Assembly (NCBI RefSeq): GCF_013149785.1
Contig: NZ_JABEZU010000005.1
Location: forward strand, 1-64,000
Reading direction: 5' to 3'
Source: Isoptericola halotolerans
GTDB taxonomy: Bacteria; Actinomycetota; Actinomycetes; Actinomycetales; Cellulomonadaceae
Length of the DNA: 64,000 bases
Shown: positions 28,225 through 36,037 of the stretch, in pieces
Numbering within the stretch: the stretch's first letter is position 1
Layout of the letters: each line of letters begins with the position of its first letter
Made by a program: the position numbers and the translations under genes
Notes under the pieces: generated by a model
Told to the model about the DNA's origin: nothing
What the model saw: only the letters and a program-made list of their open reading frames with translations
The model's database searches: none

Positions 28225-28777
28225 CCGCTCCGCGCAGGGTGCGGCCGAGCACGGCCCCGAGCATCGACGAGACCGCGAGGCCCAGGACGACCCACACGAG
28301 CGCCGTCATGGCGCCCGCGAGCGGGTCCGGGTTCCCGGCGAACGGGAGGACGGCGAGGATCACGGTCGTCAGCCCGACGAGCCACCCGAAGAACATCCGG
28401 GGCCGCGGAGCCACGACGACCAGCAGGTGCAGCACCACGGCCGCCAGCAGGGCGAAGACCGCCCCGGCACCCGCCCACGAGGCGTCGTCACCGGCGCCGA
28501 TCGCGTCCGGCGGCGCGTACAGGCCGATGTCGAACACCTCGACGAAGATCACCGACGCCGCGAACCCGATCAGTGCGCACACCAGCACCGTCGCCGCTGC
28601 ACCGGCCCAGTAGCGTCCTGCGTCGAGCCGGGGTCGTGCTGGTCCGGCAGGCTCGGCGGGCTCCCACGAAGCCTGGCCGGGAGGCGGGAAGACGCCGGGA
28701 GGCTGCTCGCCCGGGTGCACCGGTTCCTGACGCCGCGTCGGGTCCTGCGCACCGTAGGGTCGCTGGGGATCGCTCAC
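28211..28777 (-). CDS. Four-helix integral membrane protein
   Basis: 188-residue protein. The cytosolic N-terminal ~55 residues are rich in Pro, Gln and Gly. Four hydrophobic segments follow (YWAGAAATVLVCALIGFAA; GAVFALLAAVVLHLLVVV; MFFGWLVGLTTVILAVLP; MTALVWVVLGLAVSSML). The pattern resembles the actinobacterial DUF6069 group, but no function is known. GTG 28777 is set by AGGAGG five bases upstream. The 3' end overlaps the AlkZ-like gene by 14 bases. Confidence 0.7.
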   Translation of the reverse strand: MSDPQRPYGAQDPTRRQEPVHPGEQPPGVFPPPGQASWEPAEPAGPARPRLDAGRYWAGAAATVLVCALIGFAASVIFVEVFDIGLYAPPDAIGAGDDASWAGAGAVFALLAAVVLHLLVVVAPRPRMFFGWLVGLTTVILAVLPFAGNPDPLAGAMTALVWVVLGLAVSSMLGAVLGRTLRGAVTPT

Positions 28778-28887
28778 CGTCGTCCTCCTCGTGTCGTCGA
28801 CACCCCTAGCCGACCACATCCGCGGCCGTCTCACCTGCCAACACCCCGGTCCGGCGCGGATCGACGGGTCCAGGAGGCGGACGGCCG

Positions 28888-28916
28888 GTGACCTCAGGGG
28901 GCGGCTGTGGCACTAT
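28888..28916 (+). promoter_or_regulatory. Promoter of cimA and its leader
   Basis: GTGACC (28888-28893) and CACTAT (28911-28916) are 17 bases apart. The start point would be at or beside ATG 28924 of the leader peptide, so the message is leaderless, as at ilvBNC. Confidence 0.6.
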
Positions 28917-28923
28917 GTGAGGC

Positions 28924-28974
28924 ATGACTCGCGTCCGGCAGGCTCACCACCTCTGCTCCTGCCGCATTAGTTAG
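28924..28974 (+). CDS. cimA leader peptide
   Basis: A 16-residue reading frame, MTRVRQAHHLCSCRIS, that begins seven bases after a -10 box and ends at a TAG just before two hairpins. Its position is that of a leader peptide. Unusually for an isoleucine-pathway gene, it has only single Leu, Ile and Val codons and instead His-His and Cys-Ser-Cys. Cys-containing leaders elsewhere in actinobacteria control sulfur genes, so its signal is unclear. Confidence 0.6.
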   Translation: MTRVRQAHHLCSCRIS

Positions 28975-29031
28975 CGCGTCCGGTTCACCTGACCGGACGC
29001 GCAGACCTTCCGTACCCGGGAGGTCTTTTTT
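28975..29031 (+). terminator. cimA attenuator
   Basis: Two hairpins. 28975-29001 is a perfect 10-bp stem (CGCGTCCGGT and complement). 29003-29031 is AGACCTTCC/GGGAGGTCT followed by a run of six T, a textbook intrinsic terminator 47 bases before cimA. The sequence GCGTCCGG occurs both inside the leader frame (28931-28938) and in the left arm of the first hairpin, so the right arm can pair with either, giving a plausible switch. Confidence 0.75.
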
Positions 29032-29077
29032 GTTGTCCAGATCTGTTGCCCGCATCGAACCCCCACGGGAGCCACCG

Positions 29078-30733
29078 ATGGCCGCCGCCCCGTTCCACGT
29101 GTACGACACCACCCTGCGCGACGGTGCGCAGCAGGAGGGGATGAACCTCTCCGTCGCGGACAAGCTGGCGATCGCGCCGCTGCTCGACGAGCTCGGGGTG
29201 GGCTTCATCGAGGGCGGCTGGCCGGGCGCGATCCCGAAGGACACCGAGTTCTTCCGCCGGGCCGCCAAGGAGATCGAGCTCCGGCACGCCGTCCTCGCGG
29301 CGTTCGGTTCGACCCGCAAGGCCTCGACCCGGGCGTGGGACGACCCGCAGGTCCGGGCGCTCGTGGACTCCGAGGCGCCGGTGGTCACCCTGGTCGCCAA
29401 GTCGGACGTCCGTCACGTCGAGCGAGCCCTGCGCACCACGCCGGACGAGGGCCTCGCGATGATCCGCGACACGGTGGAGTTCCTCGTCGGCGAGGGGCGC
29501 CGGGTGGTGGTGGACGCGGAGCACTTCTTCGACGGCTACCGGTTCGACCCGAGGTTCACGACGGCGGCCGTCCGGACGGCGTTCGAGGCCGGGGCCGAGG
29601 TGGTCGCGCTGTGCGACACGAACGGCGGCATGCTGCCGAACTGGGTCGGCGACATCGTCACCGAGCTGCGGGAGTCGCTGGGGATGGCGCACGGCCGGGA
29701 CGCCCTGCCGGGCGAGAGCCTGCTCGGGATCCACGCGCACAACGACTCCGGCTGCGCGATCGCGAACACGCTCGCCGCCGTCGACGCGGGGTGCGCGCAC
29801 GTCCAGGGCACCGTCAACGGGTACGGCGAGCGCACGGGCAACGTGGACCTGGTGGCGGTGGTGGCGAACCTGGCGCTCAAGAGCGGGGTCTCCACGCTGC
29901 CGGGTGACGGCCTGGCCGAGTCCACACGGATCGCGCACGCCGTCGCGGAGATCACCAACATCGCCCCGTACGCGCGCCAGCCCTACGTCGGTGCCAGCGC
30001 CTTCGCCCACAAGGCGGGGCTGCACGCCAGCGCGATCAAGATCGACCCGGACCTCTACCAGCACATCGACCCGACGGCTGTCGGCAACGACATGCGCATG
30101 CTCGTGTCCGACATGGCGGGGAGGGCCTCGATCGAGCTCAAGGGTCGCGAGCTCGGCTTCGACCTGGCCGGCCAGGCAGACCTGTTGACCCGTGTCACGA
30201 ACCGGGTCAAGGAGGCCGAGGCGCAGGGCTACACGTTCGACGCCGCCGACGCCTCGTTCGAGCTGATCCTGCGCGAAGAGCTCACCGGCGACCGGCCGCA
30301 CTACTTCCGGATCGAGTCCTGGCGCGCGATCGTGGAGACCTCCGGCGGTCGCAGGGGCGGGGAGCCGAACGCCGACCGCCGGGACGCCGAGGCGCTGGCC
30401 GAGGCCACCGTCAAGCTGCACGCCGGCGGCGAGCGCATCGTGGTCACGGGCGAGGGCAACGGGCCGGTCAACGCGCTCGACCAGGCGTTGCGGCACGCGC
30501 TGACCCGGGTGTACCCGCAGATCGACAGGTTCGACCTCGTTGACTTCAAGGTGCGCATCCTGGACGCCGAGCACGGTACCGACGCCACCACACGCGTCCT
30601 GGTGGAGACCACCGACGGCCACCGCACGTGGTCCACCGTCGGCGTCGGTCCCAACATCATCGAGGCGGCCTGGGAGGCGCTGATCGACGCTCATGTCTTC
30701 GGCCTGGTGCACGCCGGCGTCGAACCTCGCTGA
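29078..30733 (+). CDS. cimA: (R)-citramalate synthase
   Basis: 551-residue member of the isopropylmalate synthase family. It condenses pyruvate and acetyl-CoA to citramalate, giving 2-ketobutyrate for isoleucine without threonine. Features are YDTTLRDGAQQEGMNLS at the start, EGGWPGAIPKD, HAHNDSGCAIANTL with GTVNGYGERTGNVDL, and a C-terminal LeuA-type allosteric domain (about 400-545). The GG.P context and length match CimA rather than LeuA or homocitrate synthase. ATG 29078 has GGGAG six bases upstream. Expression is probably set by the attenuator before it. Confidence 0.92.
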   Translation: MAAAPFHVYDTTLRDGAQQEGMNLSVADKLAIAPLLDELGVGFIEGGWPGAIPKDTEFFRRAAKEIELRHAVLAAFGSTRKASTRAWDDPQVRALVDSEAPVVTLVAKSDVRHVERALRTTPDEGLAMIRDTVEFLVGEGRRVVVDAEHFFDGYRFDPRFTTAAVRTAFEAGAEVVALCDTNGGMLPNWVGDIVTELRESLGMAHGRDALPGESLLGIHAHNDSGCAIANTLAAVDAGCAHVQGTVNGYGERTGNVDLVAVVANLALKSGVSTLPGDGLAESTRIAHAVAEITNIAPYARQPYVGASAFAHKAGLHASAIKIDPDLYQHIDPTAVGNDMRMLVSDMAGRASIELKGRELGFDLAGQADLLTRVTNRVKEAEAQGYTFDAADASFELILREELTGDRPHYFRIESWRAIVETSGGRRGGEPNADRRDAEALAEATVKLHAGGERIVVTGEGNGPVNALDQALRHALTRVYPQIDRFDLVDFKVRILDAEHGTDATTRVLVETTDGHRTWSTVGVGPNIIEAAWEALIDAHVFGLVHAGVEPR

Positions 30734-30758
30734 GCGAGGGCCGGGCCCGCCGCGCCGG

Positions 30759-31670
30759 TCAGGTCGTGCCGGGCGCCATGCGGTGCTGCTGGACCGCGTC
30801 GTAGGTGTCCTTCAGGGCGGCGGACGTCTCGTCGTACCGGCGTTGGGCCACCCGCACGAACAGGAAGTCGACGACGGCGAGCTGGGCGATCCGGCTCGAC
30901 AGCGCCCCCGAGCGGAACTGGGCCTCCCGCACGACCGTGCACAGCACCACGTCCGCGATGCTCGCCAGCGGCGAGGACGGGTCGTTGGTGACGGCGACGG
31001 TCGTCGCGCCCCGCGACCGGGCGAGGGTCAGGACCTGGTGGGCCTCGATGGTGCGACCGGTGTGGGACACCGCGAGGGCGACCGAGCCGGGGCCCAGCAG
31101 GGCGGCGGACTGGAGCTGCTGGTGCGAGTCCACCGGTGCCACGCAGACCAGGCCGATGCGAGCGAGCTTCTGGGCGAGGTCCTGGGCGGTGAGGCCGGAG
31201 GACCCGACGCCGTAGACGTCGACGCGGTGGGCGTCCGCGATCGCGGAGACCGCCCGCTCCAGCGCGTCGAGGTCGAGCATCCGCGCCGTCTCCTCGATGG
31301 TCCGTGCCTCGTGGAACGCGATCTTGGACACCACGTCGGTCGCGTCGTCGGTCAGCGTGATCTCGCCGGCGGCCACCCCGGAGCGTTCGTGCTCGGCGGC
31401 ACGGCGGCTCGTCGTCCGGGCCAGGTCGATGCGGAACTGCGGGTACCCCTCGTAGCCGACGGATCGGCAGAAGCGCACGACGCTCGCCTGTGAGGCACCG
31501 GCAGTGCGGGCGAGCTCGCCGATGGTGGCGCCGACCGCCGCGGACGGGTCGGCCAGGACGGTCTCGGCGATCCGGCCCTCCGCCGGTCGCATCGCCGGCA
31601 GCATCTGCCGCAGGCGGACCAGCAGGTCGCGCGTCTCCGCTCGGTCGGGGGAGGGCTGAGTGGTGGTCAC
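30759..31670 (-). CDS. MurR/RpiR family transcriptional regulator
   Basis: 303-residue regulator with an N-terminal helix-turn-helix (TIGELARTAGASQASVVRFCRSVGYEGYPQF, about 47-80) and a C-terminal SIS sugar-phosphate-binding domain (DVYGVGSSGLTAQDLAQKL; ALAVSHTGRTIEAHQVL). In this setting it most likely senses MurNAc-6-phosphate or GlcNAc-6-phosphate and represses the adjacent amino-sugar operon. It is divergent from the lipoate-ligase-like gene. The GTG start has CACACT six bases upstream. Confidence 0.9.
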   Translation of the reverse strand: MTTTQPSPDRAETRDLLVRLRQMLPAMRPAEGRIAETVLADPSAAVGATIGELARTAGASQASVVRFCRSVGYEGYPQFRIDLARTTSRRAAEHERSGVAAGEITLTDDATDVVSKIAFHEARTIEETARMLDLDALERAVSAIADAHRVDVYGVGSSGLTAQDLAQKLARIGLVCVAPVDSHQQLQSAALLGPGSVALAVSHTGRTIEAHQVLTLARSRGATTVAVTNDPSSPLASIADVVLCTVVREAQFRSGALSSRIAQLAVVDFLFVRVAQRRYDETSAALKDTYDAVQQHRMAPGTT

Positions 31671-31707
31671 CGCCCCAGTGTGGCACCGGCGGTGGCGGGG
31701 CGCGGGC

Positions 31708-31713
31708 TACGGT
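31708..31713 (+). promoter_or_regulatory. -10 box of the lipoate ligase-like gene
   Basis: TACGGT lies six bases before GTG 31720. A GGAGGGG run directly touches the GTG and is too close to act as a ribosome site. Confidence 0.4.
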
Positions 31714-31719
31714 GGAGGG

Positions 31720-32796
31720 GTGCACGGACAGTACAAGGTTCCTGGCGGAAAGTTCGTGACGGTCGACCTGGGCGTGGACGACGGCCGGTTGGTCGACGTC
31801 CGTCTCTCGGGCGACTTCTTCCTCGAGCCGGACGAGGCCCTCGGGGTGATCGACGCCGCGCTGACGGGCCTGCCCGAGACGTCGTCGACCCGTGACCTCG
31901 CCGGCGCGGTCGACCGCGCGCTCGAGCGGGCGCAGGAGACGGGGGAGCTGCCCGGTCCGGTGGCGCTGGTGGGCTTCGACGCGTGGGCGGTGGGCGTGGC
32001 GGTCCGCCGCGCGCTGGGCCTGGCCACGAGCTGGGAGGACCACAGCTTCGAGGTGCTGCGACCGGGTCCGTTGCCACCTCGCACGCTGGCGGCGCTGGAC
32101 CAGGTGCTCACCGAGGAGCTGGCCGAGGGGCGCCGCGGCCCGACGTTGCGCTTCTGGGACTGGACGGAACGGGCCGTGTTCATCGGGTCGTTCCAGTCGT
32201 TGGCGAACGAGGTCGACCCGGTGGGCGTCGCGGCGCACGACGTCACGGTCGTGCGCAGGATCTCCGGCGGCGGTGCGATGTTCATGGAGGCGGGCAACTG
32301 CGTCACGTTCTCCCTGGTGGTCCCTGCGTCGCTGGTCGACGGGCTCAGCTTCGAGCAGTCGTACCGGTTCCTCGACGACTGGGTGATCGGCGCGCTGGGC
32401 GAGCTGGGCGTCGAGGCGTCCTTCGCCGGCATGAACGACGTGGCTTCCCCGGCAGGAAAGCTGGCCGGGTCGGCGCAGAAGCGGCTGGCCGGCGGCGCCG
32501 TGCTGCACCACATGACGATGGCGTACGACATCGACCACGACAAGATGCTCGAGGTGCTGCGGATCGGCCGCGAGAAGCTGTCCGACAAGGGCACGCGCAG
32601 CGCGAACAAGCGCGTCGACCCGTTGCGCTCGCAGACGGGGATGGCACGCGACGCGGTCGTCGACGCCTTCGAGAAGTACTTCCGGTCTCGCTACCGGACC
32701 CAGGACTCCGTGCTGCGTCCTGAGGAGCTGGAGCGGGCCGAGGACCTGGTCCGGACCAAGTTCGCCACCGAGGAGTGGATCCACCGGGTGCCCTGA
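31720..32796 (+). CDS. Lipoate-protein ligase-like protein with swapped domains
   Basis: 358-residue protein. Residues 1-75 (QYKVPGGKFVTVDLGV, VRLSGDFFLEPDEAL) match the accessory domain that normally ends lipoate ligases or exists as LplB. The catalytic BPL/LplA domain follows (about 140-345) with VVRRISGGGAMFMEAGNCVTF and the lysine of SPAGKLAGSAQKR. It attaches lipoate, octanoate or a related acyl group to carrier lysines. Its place between a sugar regulator and the sugar operon is unexplained. Confidence 0.82.
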   Translation: MHGQYKVPGGKFVTVDLGVDDGRLVDVRLSGDFFLEPDEALGVIDAALTGLPETSSTRDLAGAVDRALERAQETGELPGPVALVGFDAWAVGVAVRRALGLATSWEDHSFEVLRPGPLPPRTLAALDQVLTEELAEGRRGPTLRFWDWTERAVFIGSFQSLANEVDPVGVAAHDVTVVRRISGGGAMFMEAGNCVTFSLVVPASLVDGLSFEQSYRFLDDWVIGALGELGVEASFAGMNDVASPAGKLAGSAQKRLAGGAVLHHMTMAYDIDHDKMLEVLRIGREKLSDKGTRSANKRVDPLRSQTGMARDAVVDAFEKYFRSRYRTQDSVLRPEELERAEDLVRTKFATEEWIHRVP

Positions 32797-32892
32797 CCCG
32801 GAGGCCGTCCCAGGTCACTGCCAGGTCACGATCCGGGGAGGGGCTTCCCTCTGCCCATGTTTGGCATTATTCTCCTTGCGTACAACGACGTG

Positions 32893-32907
32893 TGAAACTC
32901 ACTTTCA
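32893..32907 (+). promoter_or_regulatory. Candidate MurR/RpiR operator
   Basis: TGAAA-CTCAC-TTTCA is a perfect 5-bp inverted repeat with five-base spacing, 11 bases before the start of the binding-protein gene. TGAAA/TTTCA arms are usual for RpiR-family sites. A regulator of that family is encoded nearby at 30759-31670. Confidence 0.5.
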
Positions 32908-32918
32908 TGGAGGACGCG

Positions 32919-34226
32919 ATGCGGCGGCACTTCAGCACCCGGGCGACGACGGCAGCGACGGCGGCGGTGGTCGCGCTCGTCGCCGCGGGCTGTTCGGGAC
33001 CCGACGGCGGCGGGGAGGGCGGCGGTGCGACCGACGCCGAGGGGCAGACCCTCGACGTCTGGATCATGCAGGGCACGAACCCCAGTGCGGACACCTTCTT
33101 CGACGAGGTCGGCGCCGCGTTCACGGCGCAGACCGGTGCCGAGCTCAACGTCGACTTCATCGAGTGGGCCGACGCGCACGACCGGTTCGTCACGTCGATC
33201 GCCGGCGGCACCACGCCCGACGTCGCCGAGACCGGCACCACCTGGACGCCGGAGTTTGCGGACGCGGGTGCGCTGGCACCCGTCGGCGACCACGTCACCC
33301 AGGCCGGGCTCGACGGCGACCTCGTCGAGGGCCTCGTCGACGCCGGGACCTACGAGGGCGAGCTCTACGGCATGCCCTGGTACGCCGGCGTGCGCGCGCT
33401 CGTCTACAACACGGAGATCTTCGACGACGCGGGGGTGGAGCCGCCGACGTCGTGGGCCGAGCTCGAGTCCGCCGCGCAGGCGATCCAGGACGAGCACCCC
33501 GACAAGATCGCCGTCGCCGTGCCGGGCGACGCCGAGTTCACGGTGTACCCGTGGGTGTGGGGCGCCGGAGGAGAGGTCGCCACCCTCGAGGGGGAGACGT
33601 GGACCTCACAGCTCGACAGCCCGGCCTCTCAGGACGGCCTGGCCTTCTGGACCGGGCTGGCCGAGCAGGGCCTGTCGTCCGCGGGCGCGACCACCTGGCG
33701 CGAGACCGACGTGCTCGACGCCTTCGCGGCGGGCGACGTCGGGATGGCGGTCATGGGCTCGTGGACCCCGGGCGCCATCCTCGAGGCCAACCCCGACATG
33801 GAGGGCAGGTTCGCCGCGGTACCGATCCCCGGGCAGGACGGCGGGATCGCCCCCTCGGTGCTCGGCGGGTCGCACCTGAGCATGTTCTCCACGTCCGAGA
33901 ACCAGGACCTGGCCTTCGCGTTCATCGAGCTCATGACCACCGGGGAGTTCGCCGAGAAGTGGGGCGAGCAGGCCGGCTACTTCCCCGGCCAGACGTCCCT
34001 GCTGGACGAGACGCTGGAGAGCACGGACCCGTTGGTCGCTCCCTTCGCCGAGCAGTTCGTCGACGGCGGTGCCTCCGTCCCGGTCTCGCCGGCCTTCGGC
34101 GCGGTCCAGGCGCGCGCGACCACCTCGACGATGATGCAGTCCATCCTCTCCGGCAGCTCCGACGTCGCCACCGCCAGCCGGAGCGCGGCCGAGGAGATGA
34201 CGAGCCTGCTGAACGGCGGCAGCTGA
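32919..34226 (+). CDS. Sugar ABC transporter substrate-binding lipoprotein
   Basis: 435-residue binding protein with a lipoprotein signal ending in LVAAGCSG. The mature part begins QTLDVWIMQGTNPSADTFFDEV and contains YGMPWYAGVRALVYNTEIFDDAGVEPPTSW, typical of the CUT1 (MalE-like) family for oligosaccharides and amino sugars. First gene of the amino-sugar operon. ATG 32919 is chosen, with GGAGG five bases upstream. The likely ligand, from its neighbours, is a GlcNAc- or MurNAc-containing saccharide. Confidence 0.93.
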   Translation: MRRHFSTRATTAATAAVVALVAAGCSGPDGGGEGGGATDAEGQTLDVWIMQGTNPSADTFFDEVGAAFTAQTGAELNVDFIEWADAHDRFVTSIAGGTTPDVAETGTTWTPEFADAGALAPVGDHVTQAGLDGDLVEGLVDAGTYEGELYGMPWYAGVRALVYNTEIFDDAGVEPPTSWAELESAAQAIQDEHPDKIAVAVPGDAEFTVYPWVWGAGGEVATLEGETWTSQLDSPASQDGLAFWTGLAEQGLSSAGATTWRETDVLDAFAAGDVGMAVMGSWTPGAILEANPDMEGRFAAVPIPGQDGGIAPSVLGGSHLSMFSTSENQDLAFAFIELMTTGEFAEKWGEQAGYFPGQTSLLDETLESTDPLVAPFAEQFVDGGASVPVSPAFGAVQARATTSTMMQSILSGSSDVATASRSAAEEMTSLLNGGS

Positions 34227-34229
34227 CGC

Positions 34230-35198
34230 ATGTCGTCCACCCTTCCCGTCACGGCGCCGGCGGAGCGTGGCACCACGTCCGCCGGCGCCGGTGGCCGGCG
34301 CGGCCGGTCCTGGGTCGCGCGGACCCGCCCCTGGTTGCTGCTGGCACCCGGCCTGGTCGTGCTCGTGGTGCTCATGCTGTGGCCGCTCGTGCGGGTCTTC
34401 CTGTTCTCCCTGCAGGACTACGGGCTGCCGCAGATCGTCTCGGGCGAGCAGGAGTGGAACGGCGTCGACAACTACGTCGAGGTCCTCACCTCCGCGCAGC
34501 TGTGGGCCGTCGTCCTGCCCAACACCATCGGCTTCGCCGCGCTGGCCGTCACCGCGACCGTCGCGCTGGGCACGGCCGTCGCCGTCCTCCTCGCCTCGCT
34601 CGGCACGCTGTGGCGCACCGTCGTGTCGAGCGCGATCATGGCCGCCTGGGCGATGCCCGCGGTGACCGGGACGTACGTGTGGATCTGGATCTTCGACGCC
34701 GACCGCGGGGTGTTCAACCACGTCCTGCAGACGCTCGGCCTCCAGGACCAGCCCGTCAACTGGTTCACCGACCGGTGGAGCTTCTACGCGATCGTGCTGC
34801 TCAACGTGGTGCACCACGGGTTCCCGTTCGTCGCCGTCACCGTCCTGGCGGGCCTGCTGGGCGTGCCCAAGGAGCTGCTCGAGGCGGCGGAGATCGACGG
34901 TGCCGGGGCCTGGCGCCGGTTCTTCTCGATCATCGTGCCGCAGCTGCGCCAGGTGTTCGCCGTGGTGATCATCATGTCGACCATCTGGGACTTCAAGGTG
35001 TTCGCGCAGGTCTATCTCATGCCGGGCGGAGCCGGGACCAACCGCGAGGTCCTCAACCTCGGGGTGTGGTCCTACGTGGAGTCGTTCGGCCAGAACCGCT
35101 ACGGCTTCGGGTCGGCCATCGCCGTGCTGCTCACCGTGATGCTGCTCGCGATCACCGTGGTCTACGTCCGCACGATCCTCAAGGAGGACGAGCTGTGA
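34230..35198 (+). CDS. Sugar ABC transporter permease (MalF-like)
   Basis: 322-residue inner-membrane permease with six predicted membrane segments after a ~30-residue cytosolic tail. The EAA loop EAAEIDGAGAWRRFFSIIVPQL contacts the ATPase. It follows the binding protein by three bases and overlaps the second permease. No ATP-binding subunit is encoded in this operon, so a shared MsiK-type ATPase elsewhere is expected, as is usual for CUT1 systems of actinobacteria. Confidence 0.93.
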   Translation: MSSTLPVTAPAERGTTSAGAGGRRGRSWVARTRPWLLLAPGLVVLVVLMLWPLVRVFLFSLQDYGLPQIVSGEQEWNGVDNYVEVLTSAQLWAVVLPNTIGFAALAVTATVALGTAVAVLLASLGTLWRTVVSSAIMAAWAMPAVTGTYVWIWIFDADRGVFNHVLQTLGLQDQPVNWFTDRWSFYAIVLLNVVHHGFPFVAVTVLAGLLGVPKELLEAAEIDGAGAWRRFFSIIVPQLRQVFAVVIIMSTIWDFKVFAQVYLMPGGAGTNREVLNLGVWSYVESFGQNRYGFGSAIAVLLTVMLLAITVVYVRTILKEDEL

Positions 35199-36037
35199 GC
35201 ATGCTCAGCGTCCGGCGTCCCACGCGCGCCGTGCAGGTCGGCAAGGGCGTCGCCGTCGTGCTCCTGCTGTTCTTCACGCTGTTCCCGGCGTACTGGATGC
35301 TCGTCAGCGCCCTGGACGCCCGCGCCGGGCTCGGGACGTCCTTCCTGCCTGCCGAGCCGACGCTGGACCACTTCCGGTTCGTCCTCACTGAGGGCGGCTT
35401 CGACGTCTTCCTGCGCAACTCCGCGGTCGTCGCGCTGGCCACCGTGCTCGTCTCGGCGCTGCTGGCCCTGCTCGCCGCGGTGGCCGTGGCACGCTTCAGG
35501 TTCCGGGGGCGGCTGCAGATCCTGCTCATGGTGCTGGTCGTCCAGATGGTGCCGCTCGAGGCGCTCGTCATCCCCCTGTTCGTCCAGGTGCGTGACCTGC
35601 AGCTCCTGGAGACCCTCCTCGGGCTCGTGGTCGTCTACGTCGCCCTCGCGCTGCCGTTCGGGATCTGGATGCTGCGCGGCTTCGTCGCGGCGGTGCCGGT
35701 GGAGCTCGAGGAGGCCGCCTACATCGACGGTGCCAGCTGGGGCCGGATGTTCCGCTCCGTCCTCTTCCCCCTGGTCGCCCCCGGCCTCGTGGCCACGAGC
35801 ATCTTCAGCTTCATCACGGCATGGAACGAGTTCCTGTTCGCGATGACGCTGCTCGGCGGCGCGACCGACAGCTACACCGTGGCGATCGGGCTGCGGTCGT
35901 TCTTCGGGCAGTTCTCGAACCAGTGGGGCGCGATCATGGCCGCGTCCACGCTGATCACGGTCCCGGTGATGGTCTTCTTCATCCTGGTGCAGCGCCGCCT
36001 CGCCTCCGGGCTGACCGCAGGCGCGGTGAAGGGATGA
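35195..36037 (+). CDS. Sugar ABC transporter permease (MalG-like)
   Basis: 280-residue second permease of the same transporter, with six membrane segments and the EAA loop EEAAYIDGASWGRMFRSVLFPL. GTG 35195 overlaps the first permease stop (GTGA), with AAGGAGG seven bases upstream; ATG 35201 is an alternative. Its own stop overlaps nagZ by ATGA. Confidence 0.92.
   Translation: MSMLSVRRPTRAVQVGKGVAVVLLLFFTLFPAYWMLVSALDARAGLGTSFLPAEPTLDHFRFVLTEGGFDVFLRNSAVVALATVLVSALLALLAAVAVARFRFRGRLQILLMVLVVQMVPLEALVIPLFVQVRDLQLLETLLGLVVVYVALALPFGIWMLRGFVAAVPVELEEAAYIDGASWGRMFRSVLFPLVAPGLVATSIFSFITAWNEFLFAMTLLGGATDSYTVAIGLRSFFGQFSNQWGAIMAASTLITVPVMVFFILVQRRLASGLTAGAVKG

Noticed and set aside
29078-30733. Reading the cimA gene as isopropylmalate or homocitrate synthase
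   Set aside because: The N-terminal TTLRDGAQQEGMNLS, EGGWPGAIPKD and overall length fit citramalate synthase.
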